This document shows, one piece after another, positions 22,200 through 35,965 of a DNA stretch of 64,000 nucleotides; position 1 is the stretch's first letter; each line of letters begins with the position of its first letter. The notes under the pieces are model-generated. The model saw only the letters and a program-made list of their open reading frames with translations, had not been told where the DNA came from and did no database searches. Both the position numbers and the translations under genes were made by a program. Origin of the DNA: Raphanus sativus (taxonomy: Eukaryota > Streptophyta > Magnoliopsida > Brassicales > Brassicaceae); contig NC_079519.1 of the NCBI RefSeq assembly GCF_000801105.2, forward strand, positions 31,471,288 to 31,535,287, written 5' to 3'.

Positions 22200-22882
22200 G
22201 CTCATGCATAGAGGTGGAGTTGGAGCCAAGTCATTTTACTCGATGTTTGAATATGATGAATGGAAAAACCAAACTTCTAATCAAAATTTCAATTCAATTT
22301 GTGATTGTTTTCTCCTTCTTACATATCTTTGAAACTTTCATTTGAAGGTACTCCAACGTGTAAATTCTCATCTAACAATCTCATTTAACAGGTGAGCACA
22401 AGATTCATTTTAAAGAGAAACACAATTGATAATCTAATAAACCAGTTTCATTATTAGTTCATTCCCAATTGATAAAGTACATTTATTCAGATGTAGTTTT
22501 TAAAGAAGAAATATTTTCTATAATTAACAACAATACGATAAGCTATCAGAAAACCTAAACTAATCTTCGCATACATCCTCTGAACTATATAGTTGCTTAT
22601 TTCTCTTTAAGCCCATTTTATTTGAAGCGTCAAACTGAGAAGTAGCAAACTTCTGAGTTCGCTGCACAAATATCATGATTTAAAACACCTAATAAACTAT
22701 AAATCTCTGGGAAATAACATTGAATGAGTGGTAAAATAACTTTGTCTAATAAAGACACTCGTGTGTCTATACATGTATCATGTAGATGTGTTTTAATATA
22801 TATGTGGAAAGTTTTAGAAACAAAAAGAAATCAATGAAACAGAAATAGAGATAGATAGTATGAACAACAACTGAATATTCTG
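22200..22882. other. Intergenic, no gene seen
   Basis: AT-rich DNA. The part nearest 22882 is the 3' UTR of the MATE gene on the minus strand. Confidence 0.5.
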
Positions 22883-24486
22883 TTAGTGTAGACCTTCATC
22901 CCATTTGACAATAACTTGATCAACATCAGCTAAGATGACGTTTTTGCCCACCAAATCATGAGCCTTCAAGGACTCGTTGTTCCAATCTGTCTTATAGACA
23001 ACGGTCAAAATGGAGAATGCACAAACAACCTGGGCCGCAAGTAACCCATAGCATAGGCCCATGAAGTCTAAGCCCCACATAAAGGCTAAAACAACAGCCA
23101 TTGGTGCTCCAACAACATAAAAGGCATAGAAGTTAATCTTGGCTCCTACACGTGGCCTCGCACTACCACGTAGGATACCACAGCTTGTGGTCTGAGGACA
23201 GTTGGCAAGCTCACAAGCTCCTATCACCGGAAGAACCGCCGCCGTCAGCTCGAGGACAGCTCCGTCCGCCGTGAAAACTCTCCCCCAAGCCTTTCTCCCC
23301 ATGGTAGTCCCCACAAGCCCGAACACTGAAACGGCTACGGCGGCTCCGATGGCTACAGCCGCCGCCGTTTTTGCCTTCTCCGGCCGTCCTGCTCCCAACT
23401 CGTTGCTCACCCTCGTGGAAACTGCGGCGGAGAGCGCCGTCGGGATTGTATACATCAGCGACGTTGTCTGGATCACGATGGCAGCCGCTGCTAGCGCCAC
23501 CTTTGGCTCCGGGAGATATCCGGCGAGGACCGTCATGAACTCGTACCACCACCACTCCAAACAAACCGCTATACAGCTCGGGACCGCGAGTTTGACCAGC
23601 GTTGACCACACCTCATCATTACCAAAGTCACTAGAACCAGACATGAGGACCAACGGCGTATTAAGACTGGCTTTGTCGTTGTTATGTTCTTCCAAGTATA
23701 TGTAGCAAAGGAGAAGCGACAAGGAGATGAAGTTGGTGAGAAAAGATGATACCGCGACTCCAGCGACGCCGAGAGAGATGTAAAACGTGAAGAAAGCTGT
23801 GATGGCGAGATGTAGGAGGACGGAGACTAACGTGCACCACATTAAAGGCCACGTGTTGCCTTTACAACGTAGGTAGATACGTAAAGGATATAGGAAGCTA
23901 TTAGCTATAAGATCAGGCAAAGAGGAGGAGCAATAGAGAGAAGCCACTCGTGTGATGTCTTGTTGTTGGCGGAGCATTAGCATTAGAGGTTGGAGGTTCA
24001 ACCAGAGGAGAGAGATGGGAAGAGAAGCTAAGAGGAGGAGAAAGATGGTTCGCTTGAGGGTCAAGGAAGCGAGTAAAGGGTTTTTAGAGCCGATGGCTTG
24101 ACCACAAAGTGGTTCCATACCGGTTGCTAAACCGGAGAGAACAGAGTAACCGGTTATGTTGGTGAATCCAACGGCTAAGGCTCCTCCGGCGAGCTCGAGG
24201 CTACCTAGTCGGCCCATGCACACGACCGATGTCATGTTCTTTAGGTAGTTTAGTATGCTCATGGCAGCTGCCGGGAAACTTATGTCCCAAATTTTCTTCA
24301 TCTCCTCCACAACCTTTTTAAATAATAAATTTGAAATAATATAATTAAATTATATGAGAGATATCTGAAAGACTGACAAAGAAGTATACCGAGAATAATA
24401 TTTTAGATAAAATAAAATACCTCAGGCATTGTCTGCTTGTACTTGTGTTGGAGATTTATGAGACGTGAATCTTCTTCGGCCACCAT
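22883..24486 (-). CDS. DTX55: MATE efflux transporter, DTX55-like
   Basis: Exon 1 (24421-24486) encodes MVAEEDSRLINLQHKYKQTM-PE and joins in phase 0 to exon 2 (22883-24313), giving 498 residues. A chain of hydrophobic segments fits the 12-helix MATE fold. Family motifs are visible, including GMEPLCGQAIGSKN in the first half, CLEWWWYEFM at the start of the second, and TALSAAVSTRVSNELGAGRP. MATE proteins export organic compounds using H+ or Na+ gradients. The substrate cannot be read from sequence. The match to DTX55 (AT5G49130) rests on recall plus its place next to an FLZ gene. The related DTX52 is an alternative. The gene is intact. Confidence 0.85.
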
Positions 24487-24541
24487 TGTTAGAGTTTGTT
24501 TTGATTGAATTGAGAGGTTTTAAAATATGAAAAGAAGAAGA

Positions 24542-24550
24542 CCTTTTATA
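24542..24550 (-). promoter_or_regulatory. TATA box of the MATE gene
   Basis: TATAAAAGG on the minus strand lies 56 nt upstream of the ATG at 24486, which implies a leader of about 25-30 nt. Confidence 0.55.
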
Positions 24551-25032
24551 GAGTTTTTCTTTAGTAACTTGGTTGAGTTGATTCCTAGTTTGGCATGGTG
24601 GGGCTTTCGTAAATATTTATTTCATTATTTGTTTTCCATTTTCTTTGTGTGGAGTGTGGACATTGTAAGAATTTTAATCAGTACAAGTATAATAGATATA
24701 GATACAGACTTAAGTTATATTTTGAGGAAAATATATACAAACGGAATTAAATAAAATCACCCATTTTAATGAGATTTTCTTGAACACTGATGTATATCCG
24801 AATCTGATTTTTTTCGCACAGAAGTGTCTCATAAACAAACGAAAGATAGGTACATAGCAACTTAAAACAACAGAGAATAACTAGAACAAAAACTCAAATT
24901 AAATCAAATTTCTTCACAACATGCTGATCAACTTAATACGAAGTTCGATTATATGATCCTCTCTTTATCTAATCTTCAAATCTTCTACAAGTATCCTCAT
25001 AATTAGAAATATCCCATATATATATATATATA
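24551..25032. other. Intergenic, no gene seen
   Basis: Upstream of the MATE gene. A short TA run at 25016-25032 borders the Helitron insertion site. Confidence 0.5.
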
Positions 25033-26752
25033 CTAGTGGTTTTCCGGTGCTACGCGCCGGGTCTGTATGTTTTATTCTTACATGAATTTATAATTTATTA
25101 TATAATTTTAGTAAAGAAAATATGTTAAAAATATGAAAATGAAAATATGTTAAAAGAAAATGATATTTTCTAATATTTTTGATAGTTGGTAACGAACGTA
25201 GTATCTAACTTTGTTTTAGTTCAAAGAGAAATAACATAAGTGGCTGTTACTAATTGATTTAATAAAAATAGAAAAAAAGCTGATAGTCGTAACAAAGTTA
25301 ATTTAGTTAGAAATAAAGCAAAGTTGACATTTTATTTAGAGAACATACTTATATTATTAATTATTAGAGTACTTATGAACTATTAAACTTGTACTAATAT
25401 ATGTAGTTCAAAGAATAGAAAGATAGAATAAGTTTCATATTTTATAAATTTTATAAAAAAAGTAAGGGTGAAGTATCAATTTTTGGTAAACTAATTGATG
25501 AGTATTAATATATACTTTTCAGATTACCACGTTTATTTTTTAAATATGGAGGTGCGAGTTGTATGTGTTATTTTAGTTTGAAGGCCTCTAAAAATATGTA
25601 TTTTAAAATAAGAAATATAAATTTATTTTTATATTAATTTTGTTATAATGGAAGATTATATCCGTCTGTTAACGAAATTCTTATTTGTCTACCTTTATTT
25701 GCAAATATCAACGAATCTTGATAAATTTAAATATATTTTTTTAGCTAAAAAATATAAATGTTTGGTAAACTCCTCTATTTAATGGACAAATTCTATTTTA
25801 ACCGGAGTGGAACATTTCACCAAATCTTCTTACCTTTCCATCAAGCAAACAACATATCAACCCCAACAGCTTGCCTCTTTCTTAACATTTCAGGCTTGCC
25901 AAAATTGTTGTATCCTAGTCTTAACAACATCTCTATACCGGCTTGTCTTTAACTCTGAACAATGAAACTGAGACTTCGACATGATCTGAAATGGAAAAAC
26001 TAAAGGGATTTCCACCCGAGCTCTCACACCGTCTATACATAGGTAATGAAGCTAAGGAAGCATGAATTAAATAAGTATTCAATATAAGAGAGTGGGATGA
26101 GTGGGATGAGTGGAATTTCTGGATTCATGAACGGGTACGTCGATTGTGTTAAAGAAAGAGAATCGTAGAAGTCCTATTCTCCATCGTCAACATCAAATTC
26201 TAAGAAACTCTGTGAAGCAATGTTTTGAAATTTGATTCGGATACTAAACCAGACGATTTATCGGGTCGTTGGGTCAAATGATCAACCGCTGGTTAATATG
26301 AATTAAATTTATTATATAATAATATATTAGCAATGAAAATAAATATATAAAAACTAAATTTAATATTTTAAAATGTTTTTTAAACATCAAAATAATAGTT
26401 TTATAAAATACTACAATTCCATCAAATATTTTTTCTTTGGTTCTTAAATTTTGGATTTTTTACATAACCTAATTCCGATTAATATGAATTAAATTTTGCT
26501 GTAAAAAAAAATCAGATTTACATTTGGTCACCAAATCTACCGGTTCATCCGCGGATCCGGATCGGATTCAAAACACTGTTATAAACTCGTGGACATTTAT
26601 GAAAGAAAGTTTAAAATTCAATGTCTTTCACAATTAACACCAATTAAAACCCATAAATATAAGTTGAGAAAATATTTTAATAGTTAAAAAGAGAATGCCA
26701 CATGGCATTTTTCCCCCCAAGGAGATAAAAAAGCCTACTTTATATATAAAGA
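25033..26752 (-). mobile_element. Non-autonomous Helitron, both ends visible
   Basis: On the minus strand the 5' end at 26752 reads A|TCTTTATATATAAAGTAGGC. The 3' end has the hairpin CCGGCGCGTAGCACCGG, then CTAG at 25036-25033, followed by T. This fits Helitron insertion between A and T without target duplication. The 1720 bp between contain no Rep/helicase coding sequence. Confidence 0.8.
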
Positions 26753-27859
26753 TACACTAATCTTTAGAATATTCAACAATATTATGAATTAATCAAGAAG
26801 ATGGTATCATCAAATAACGTAAACGTCTCTTTGGTTTGAATCTGCAGACGAGAGTAACCTAGCATCACTTTGTTTTATTAACCGAGTATGCATTCTTATA
26901 GAAAAGAACAGAGAAATGCATTTTGTTTGATTCGTGATGAAAAGTAAACTATTTTAGAAGAGGAAATCATTTTTTATGGTTTTCTTTTGAAACTAGACAT
27001 AGTCTTGAGATTTGAAATTTAATATTTATGGTTGCATATAACTAACACCGACGTTTGATTTCCATATTCATTGGTAAAGATATTTGTGGAACTCAAACTA
27101 AAGATATAAGTAGAAATTGATATGATTTGTCCATCAGTCTAGAAAATGAAACTAGTTTTAATTAGGTATAGTGCAATGTGTTGTCTCCCTCTCACTGTAG
27201 TTATCAACCTAGATCGACTTGAAAATTATGTATACCTTCCCTTTCTCTTTTTTCTTTGCCCTTTTCTTCTTATTCCCACTCCAGTCTTTATAAGTTAGAA
27301 TTAATGACATTTTACATCATGTCTCTGCTTACGTGGAAAATAATCATCATGACAATTAATAATTTGTTATATATATTATTATTATTATTTGTCAACAATT
27401 TGAAATATATAGCCCCCATTTGTGAGGTTTTCATAAGATATAAGAGAATTTTGTTGACCAAATTTTCAAAAAAAGAAATACTGAGTTTGTGATATATTTG
27501 GCCCTTATTTTTATTACCTATGATATTATTCAGTAATAAATTTCAGTGGAATCTAGAATACTGTTAGTGGTTTTATTCTTGACAGTTTAATTTACTTTAT
27601 CTTTTTAAATTTTAAGCCTTTTTACAGGGTAATAAAAGAAATTAAGAATAGCTTTGTAAATTCGGATCTTTTTCATTTTAATGATATTAATCATTTAGCA
27701 AAATAAATAAAATACATATCATTTCTTAAAATTATTTACCAAGTTGTTAAATCAATTTATATCATCTAAAACATTAAGATTGTGAAACTTTGAAGAGGTA
27801 ATACAAATATCCAGTTTTCTATTTTTCTTATTCAAAATTATATACAAATATGCTACGTC

Positions 27860-27975
27860 TAAGAGCATTTCCAACCCATTGTTATTTTTATTTCTATAAT
27901 AACATTTAGAGGTCAAATTACTCCAACTCATCTCTATTTCTTTCTCTATAATAGAGATTTATATTTTTTCTTTTT
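27860..27975. repeat. MITE-like end (AGAGCATTTCCAAC)
   Basis: TAAGAGCATTTCCAACCCATT resembles the AGAGCATCTCCAAC end shared by many Brassicaceae MITEs. A similar end is at 63164. No partner end was found nearby. Confidence 0.4.
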
Positions 27976-29094
27976 ATTCAGTCAGATTTGCATATCATTT
28001 CCATGAATTTGAAAGTCCTATTTCCAGTATATACCGATAAAACGCTATTTGGCACTTGGACGACAATTTATCAAAGAGAAAAGGGACACTATTTGGCCGA
28101 TGTAATGAATACACTTCTCTTTAACCAAAAAAAGAACACACTTCAACACCGATATTCACTGTAACAAAAAACAAACATCGGTTTTCAGTTTTCACACACA
28201 TGCATCATGTATGCCTTTAGACGATACATACACATGTATAGGTATTGTACTTATGTGCGTGTGTTGTAAATAATTTTCAAACAAAAAAATATGTGTAAAT
28301 AACGACTGGATCATAAATACGAGCACAAGAAAGTTGTGTAAATCGTGGGAAAACTAAATGAAAGAAAAAACAAACACAAGTAGTGAAGAATAAGTACATA
28401 TAGCTAGAGACAGAGTCGTGATGTTCCCAGTACAAAGTAAACATATCAACTATCCTTTCCTCGCTGATATACACTTCTTCTCTTCTTTTGCTTTTCCCGC
28501 ACGTGCCTATTCCTCTTACTTCCATCTCCACCGTTGGTCTCGGTGTCTATCAATCTACACGTAACACATGCATAGACATATGCCTAACCTAGATGTGTTT
28601 ATGCATCGTTGAGTTTGTGATATAAGCTTTGTCCACTCCTTCATGATCTCCAGTAGGAAGCCATCCGTTGCTTCCTTGCTCATATATATTACCAATCGCT
28701 TCAGTTACAAAAAAACAAAATATTACCAATCGCTTTCCACTGTTCCACTTTAATTGTTGGATCACGTAGCTCATGTTCACTATTAATTCTAATTCTGTTT
28801 TCTGTAATATGATTACTGATAATTAATTGAATAAATTACGTATTCTAAATTATAGAATTCTATAAAAGTGTTCTATTCAAGACTATTATGAGTTTAATGA
28901 AAATGTATTATCAATGATATAATATATTTTTTATAGACCTTATCGGATGTCAATTATGAGAGGAACGCATTAATTGATATATAATAGAATGGTTACCACG
29001 CTGATTAACCCGAGTCGAGTATTTTTCTTTATTAATGTTAGGAGCTAGTTTGTGTATATTGTTAAACTACCATATAAATTGTTTGGTACGAAAT

Positions 29095-29215
29095 CCGATC
29101 TCAATCTGGCGAAATAATATCACCTTTGTTTCCAACTGGTATTGAACTTAGAATATACAGATTCACGCTGTATCCCAAGTTAGTCTTCACCACTAAAATA
29201 CCACTCATATATATG
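29095..29215 (-). repeat. tRNA-like (SINE-like) remnant
   Basis: On the minus strand, TTTAGTGGTGAAGACT resembles box A. About 45 bp later AGTTCAATACCAG is a decayed box B. It may be a tRNA-derived repeat. Evidence is weak. Confidence 0.25.
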
Positions 29216-30658
29216 CCGTGCCGAAATATCACATGGAAAGTATTTATCAAATTTAGTTACAGAAATGTGTTACGATCATTACGTCAATGGTAGATACATT
29301 CTCCTCTTTGTCATAGTATATATTAAAAACATAATACTAATATGAACACTGATGGCGTCCTATGGGGGGGTCGGATTTGTGTTTCAGGCATACATTTTGA
29401 ATTTTGGAGAGTATGAAACTTTGACTCACTCAGTGTGTTCAATAATGAATAACATTTGTGTACATATTAAGATGGTTGTTATTATCTCATTTTAATATAA
29501 TGCATAAGTGTATCTGTTATTTTAATATGCTAAGAGGATGGGGATCAAACTGAAAATCTTTTTTTTTCTAACCATAAAACTGAAAATCTGTTTAAATCAT
29601 CTGAAATACAAACATAAAATAATTTGTATAAACTGTTTTCTATAACTGTTATGTGAATGATATGGTGAAAGTGAATTCTTTGTATTTATATGATTTATAT
29701 TTTTTGTTTCCTTAACATGTTATGCGAATTAGTTTCCCACATGTACGAATTCACTTCAAGAACATTCTCTTAAAGTTTGTTCCTATTAGTATCAGTTTGA
29801 TGAATCGGAAAATCACGACCATGTTCTTTCCCCGACATTTAAGTTTAATATATCTACCAGTTCTACTTTTGTTGCATCCGTAGTCCCACTTAATTTAATT
29901 GAAATCAAAGCAAAAGACTTTTCTGCATAATTCACATTCACATATTAATCACTATAGTAGTTTGCGATTAGTTCTTTTTACACCAGAGGAATGATTTGTA
30001 AGTGTTTGTACAACCATTTTATGTCCAAGTATAGTAAGATAAATTATAAATAAAACCATACGTTTAAGTGTGACCGGTTCTTTATTTGACGAAATTTTAA
30101 AAAATTTCAACAAATAGACTTCGTGTCCATTTTAGCTAACTTTGCATGATGACACACAATTTGAAAGCATGAAGATGTATGTGATGCCAAAATAATAGTC
30201 AAAGCTTGAGATTTAGTTTGGAAACAAAATGTTTGAGATTTGGTGAATGTTGATGGATAATAATATTAATATCCTTCAAATGGAACCGTACTCATAGTTA
30301 GGCATTTCTCTAGATATAGCACTTAAGCCCCATTTCTGCTATTATCACATATCCGACATTTATAAATGTGCTTTAGGCTCTTAATGCTATGATTATTGCC
30401 ATTTGAGAAAAAGACTATAATTAAATATATTATTATGTCTGCTATTGCCCACCTTATGGCTTACCAGTTTATATAGTTTAACCAATTTTGGGTTGATTTC
30501 ATTCACCAGAGGTCCATAACTAACAATTGATGGAAAATCTTGAAATGGCAAATAAAAATGCCAAACGTTAGGATCCGGATTTTAGACATTTTCCGTAATT
30601 TCATTACTATTACTTGAACTGAACATACTTACATTATTTTCTTCAGTTTACTTATTAA

Positions 30659-31552
30659 CTAGGTGTTTTGCCCGCACATGCAGACATAAATTTCTTATAA
30701 ATACTTATTAGTTTATGTCTTATTAATCTAAAACCATCATAATAAATTATTATTTATGTTTTTAAATGGTTAAATCAAACATCAAAATATTTATATATGT
30801 CAAATACTTTTAATCAAAATATATACTTATTATTGTGTTAAGTTTTTTTAAAACACCCATATCTTAGAGATAGTTTAGAAAATATATTTATATTTTTTGG
30901 TTGACTAATATTTAATAATAAATTGTTTTGTATTTTAATTTTTTTAACTTTTATAATAAAAATATTGTTTTCAGATAGGCACAAAAAAAGAATATATATA
31001 GAAGAATTTCTTTTTTTTGATAATTCTAAAATATTTTTTTGTAATCAATTATTTAATATAGCATATAACATGTAAACTTTATATCATTAAAATAAATTAG
31101 TGAATAGTTAGAAACTAAGAATAAATTAATAATTTATCTAAAAGTCTAAAAGCTAATAAAAATATGACAAATAAGAAAAGCTAATATAACATATAAATTT
31201 AATATTAATAAAATAAATTCGTTTTTATTTATATAGAATATTCATCAAGGCTATTATTTTAAATTAATGATTTAGTGACTCAGCTCAAAACAAATAATAC
31301 ATCAATGATAATTTAGCTTAAACTTAATAAAAATATGACAAATAAGCAAAATTAACTAAAATCATGGAGAACATGATAAGTAAGAAAAATCACTTCATAA
31401 ATAATAATGATTTAGTGACTCAGCTCAAAATAAATAATACATCAATGATAATTTAGCTTAAACTTAATAAAAATATGACAAATAAGCAAAATAGCTAAAA
31501 TCATGGAGAACATGACAAGTAAGCCAAATCACTTCGTAAATAATAGTATAGA
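30659..31552 (-). mobile_element. Small Helitron with duplicated 5' end
   Basis: Minus-strand 5' end: A|TCTATACTATTATTTACGAAG at 31552. 3' end: GTCTGCATGTGCGGGC (6-bp stem with two G-U pairs), then CTAG ending at 30659, followed by T. Length is 894 bp and there is no coding capacity. About 140 bp at the 5' end is tandemly duplicated, so an internal second copy of the 5' sub-terminal region lies near 31405. Confidence 0.8.
31263..31545. repeat. Tandem duplication of ~140 bp
   Basis: The block containing GATTTAGTGACTCAGCTCAA, CATCAATGATAATTTAGC and ATCATGGAGAACATGA occurs twice in a row with few differences, at about 31263-31404 and 31405-31545. Confidence 0.9.
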
Positions 31553-33899
31553 TAAATTAAAATTTATAACGGGAGATGAATAAACGAGACGAAGGAGCGA
31601 AAACGTCACTGATAAGTTAATAACCCTAACAAAAAAATAAATTTTATCAGTCGTCAGGAAAAAATAATTAGGATAAAACGAATGAAATAGAAAAGTAAAG
31701 GCAATTTGTGTAAACTAAACGACAGCAGTTGGGCTCTAATCTCTCAGATAATTGGCAACCATGCATGTAAAGTTGCAATTAATCCACATGTTCAGACATA
31801 ATTATAAACTTCTAAACTACTCTGGGTATTTTAAAATAACATCTAATGAGATCGAACTTGAAAAAGAAAAATTAAAAGACATGTAGATGATAGGTAAAAA
31901 AGCTCACTATTTGTAACATTTTTACCAAAAAAATAAAATCTTATTTCTATCTGTTTATAGAGTTAGACCGACTGTTGCTCGAAAAAAAAAGAGTTAGACC
32001 GACCATGAAATGCCGCATTTTCTATAATTCTATTCAACTTTTTTAACACTAGTTTTATTAAGGTCAAATGTAACTACAACTCCAAATTGAGAGGAGCAGA
32101 AATGTGTTCAAAACTAAACTAGAGTAAAGGACTATACAATAGGCAAAGTAGAAATTTAAATGTAAGACACCAATAGGCGCCGTTGATACAACCATCCTTA
32201 ACGGAGGGTAGAAAAGATCTCCATAGACTGACAAACCAAGGAGTTGAACCAGCCTACAAGTCTACCTAAGATTCATGTAAATCTCTGATGGAGGAGAGCA
32301 CGAAGCCAATGCAGACCTTCGACAACTACATACACTTAAGATACTATAATTCTATTTAATTTAGTGTAACGAAAATTAATGGTATTCCAATTTGTTTTTT
32401 TCTTGGGTGCAATTGTTAAAAGGAATTCCAATTTGTTGTACTTCACAAAAATAAACGAGATAATGAATTGAAAGTCCACACTGATATTAAAATCCCAAAT
32501 TAGAGGATCAAATTCACCAGAATCATGTTTGTAAGGATGTCCACCTGAAATTTAAATTATGTTGATGTGTTTGTTTAGCGTCATAATGTTTAGTAGTCTA
32601 ATCGTCAACAATAAGAGTGATCTTTTCACAACCATCCTTTGCTTGAATTTAAAACCAACAACCCCACCACAATATGAGAAGACAGCATAATTTGAAACAG
32701 AAAATCATGTTAAGTTGTAAGCGTACAGAATAAAAGTTGTTTTTGTTTCTCCAAAAAAAATAATTTTAAAAATGGTTCAAGAAAAAAAAATTATACTCAA
32801 CACAACCTTTTAATTAATGCAAAAGCTGGACAGAGTGAGAGAGGAGAATGCAACAATGTTTGAAGCCGATCTTACAAAATCTTCTGAAACTCTCGAAGCA
32901 ATGCACCATGTTTCGATACGCTGGGATATAAGAATATTGTCTGCGAAGGTGATACAAAAATAGTGATAAAAACCCATGAAAACAGATGCTGTAAATTTCA
33001 ATACCGCGACAGATTTCTTAGCAAAAGAATTTCCACAACTAAATTCTCAAGTTGTATTTTCTTTCTATGTTCCAAGATGTATTGTACCAAATACAAAACT
33101 TCAGCAGTCAGATGCTTAAATAAAAGAAAATGCAAAGCAGATGAAACAAAAAAATATAAATCAAGTGATTGAAGTAAATCAAGGCTTGGGCCTTTAATGA
33201 AAAACCTGCTCATAGGCTTTAACTATATTGACCAAATAAAAATTCTGACCCACTTCATATTATCAGCCTTTTGTTTCATTAAATTGCTGTCCCTGGGTAA
33301 GTATAAAACTAGAAGGACGCAGCTCTTATTCTCTTAAATTCAAACAGTAAGTGTGAGCAAGCACCTTATAAAACGTAACACCAGTAGAATGTTAAAACAT
33401 TTTCAACTGTTTATTGTTTGGATTTCTTCTTTTATCTGATTAACAGATTTTAAATATAACAAGTACATACACAATTCATTGAGAATTATGAACTTAAGTA
33501 AAATATCCACAACAACAATTATGATGATCTATATGATGTTTATCATCAAACTGTCTTTCCACATTATAAGATAGAGATAAACGTATGTATCCAAAAAAAG
33601 AGTCGAAATTTCAAAGAAAGAGCTTTACAGAAATCTACTACTACTCCCTATATCTTTTCTTGTAACAAAAAGGGTTACACCCGTAATGAGAAGAGAGGAT
33701 ACACGTGGCGGGTATAAAGCAAAAGATATCAAATCAATCGTCCTTGCGTAGTACACTCGCAGGTCCCACCTATCCATCCTCTAATGCCATTAAAAAAAAA
33801 ATACATTTTGCATTTTCATCTTCCAAAACTTCTCCTTTTTTCTTTCGCCATTAACATCTGAAAATCTCAGAAGTTTTAAAAGTAGGTTAGATAATAATA
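31553..33899. other. Intergenic, no gene seen
   Basis: No coding region supported. 32160-32340 has balanced base composition and might be an unrecognised repeat. The last ~200 bp are the FLZ gene's promoter and leader. Confidence 0.45.
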
Positions 33900-34417
33900 A
33901 TGGTGGGACTAAGTATTATATTGGAGTCGACTAACAACAACAACACTCTCACCGACGGCTACAGTACTCCTAAACCGCATCAAGTCGTTAACAAATCCGC
34001 CGTCATGGTCACCACCGCCGTCTCCTCCGATCTCCGCCGTGAGAATTGTTGTCTGAGTTATGGGTTTCTGGAACATTGTTTTCTCTGCAGAAAGAAACTT
34101 CTTCCAGCGAAAGATATCTACATGTATAAGTAAGTCCAACATTTAAAACTAATAAAAAAAACAATCTAGACTTTTTTATTACACGATCTGTTTTTCTTTT
34201 GTCTTGAATGTTTTGTTTTGAATGTTTCAGAGGCGATAGAGCGTTCTGTAGCGTGGAGTGTAGATCGAAGCAGATGATCATGGACGAAGAAGAAGAAGAA
34301 GAAAACTTGAGAAGAGAGAACTGTTCGTTTACGGCTGTTGAAACGACGACGTCTTCAGGCGGTCATCACCCTCACCGTCGGGATCCGAGAAACCGAGCAG
34401 GCGGTTTCACTTTCTGA
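33900..34417 (+). CDS. FCS-like zinc-finger (FLZ, DUF581) protein
   Basis: Exons 33900-34129 and 34231-34417 join in phase 2 (AA|A codon for lysine) and encode 138 residues. The FLZ domain spans the junction: FLEHCFLCRKKLLPAKDIYM, then YKGDRAFCSVECRSKQM. It contains the paired cysteines C-x2-C and the FCS-x2-C motif that bind zinc. An acidic run (DEEEEEEN) and a Ser/His-rich tail follow. Plant FLZ proteins are small adaptors that bind SnRK1 kinase subunits in sugar and stress signalling. The intron within the FLZ domain is usual for the family. By position it is probably the counterpart of AT5G49120, next to the MATE gene. Confidence 0.88.
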
Positions 34418-35965
34418 AACATAGAGAGAGAGAGCATTGCAAACTTGTGATTTGACGTTTTCACCCTTAAGCTAATTTTTGTCGTTTTTTTAATGAGATG
34501 TAAAACCTAAAGGGTGTTTTGGGTATTCAGTTTGCGTATCTATGGGAGACCCTAGTTTTATTGTTTAGTAGGTTCCGAACAGTATTTTAATTTAAGTTCT
34601 TTTCTTTTTGTTGAAGCTGACCTTTTACATTATCAACGCATTGTCATTATCCATTTGATGCTTGATGGAACTCTTACTTAGAGTAGGATAGTCCATGCAA
34701 CTTTATTCCTAAGAGATTTACTATTTAACTTTAAAGAAGATGAGAGGCTGCCCCAAAAGAAAAAAAAGAAGATGAGAGGAAATATATTTTGTAATACTGT
34801 TAGTAAATAGTGATAGACTACGTTGATCTAATCCACGACAAAGAAAAGTATAATCTTAGTTTCATGCGAATGCTACAATGTATGGGGGAATCTTAACACT
34901 CTTTAACCGACAAAAGTTTATTTGAAGAGTATTTAATTTACAATTAAAGAATGTTGGAATTTTATACTTTAGGATTTCAACGAGGCTATAGTGTGTTAAT
35001 ATTCGTTCTTTACAGAATAAAAACATTTTACTAACTTACTTTATGTTACTTTGTTTTTTTCATAAAGGAAAAGCATCGTTTCGTAGAGTCTCTAAAATAA
35101 AATACCACACAACATTAGCATGTGTTATACGGTTATACCTTTCGGTCAACTCGATATTTTCCATAATGATGATAATATATTTCTGATTTTCGTGTCAGAA
35201 CGTACATTTTGTAAAATTACTACTATCACCGAAAGTTTATGCAATCTTTTCTCCAACTGTATCAAATGGGAGGATAATTACTGATCATTGAAATTTAAAT
35301 TAAGAGCATAAGAAAAGCAAAAAAGGCTTAAGAAATATTAGAAAATATATAAAGCAAGAGATCAATTAATATTTCCATATAAATTTGCAGATAAAGAAGA
35401 AACTTTCCACTATTAAAAAATCTCTTCAGTATTGTCACTCATTCACTAGATTCTTAGTTAAAAAAAAGAATTATTGTGGAATAATGTGGGCCAAATTAAA
35501 TTTAACAATTTACCTTGTCATTTTGTAAAATATGTCCCATGAAATGCAATTGAGTAGACGTCCATATTCATAGGATCCGACTGTGAAGAGACAGTGCGGT
35601 CCATATTCATATGATCCGACTCTAAAGTGACCAGTGAGGTCCCTTACCTGTCTCTCTCACTTTTCATAATGATTTCGTGTAGTTTTGTGATCAGCCTTTT
35701 TTTTTCTTAGTCTAATGCAAAGGACTAGAGAATCTCGTCTTTAATTTAGTTGAAACACACCCAATGCTCTTAAATTAATGCAGTAGAACTACAACTTTTC
35801 CCATAAGAGAACACCTGGCTCACTTATTAACAATGGTTCTTATTGCATGTCTGACATTTTAATTACTACCAAAAACTAGCTATACAGCCTGTAAGAAACT
35901 AAGAACCTGATGAACTCATACACGTATATACTACTAGTCTACTAGTTGAGAATCTTGAGATGCAT
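34418..35965. other. Intergenic, no gene seen
   Basis: FLZ 3' UTR and AT-rich DNA. The sequence CCATATTCATAKGATCCGACTSTRAAG occurs twice near 35560 and 35600, a short direct repeat. Confidence 0.45.

Larger units (their letters stand above)
26753..30658. other. Long AT-rich intergenic region
   Basis: No gene is supported over ~3.9 kb. A tRNA-like remnant lies at 29095-29215 and a MITE-like end at about 27860. The small ORFs here have no family resemblance. Confidence 0.5.

Noticed and set aside
23202..23705. Long open frame opposite the MATE gene
   Set aside because: Antisense shadow of GC-rich MATE coding sequence.
28277..28531. Minus-strand 84-codon frame in the long intergenic region
   Set aside because: No homology recognised and no splice or promoter context.
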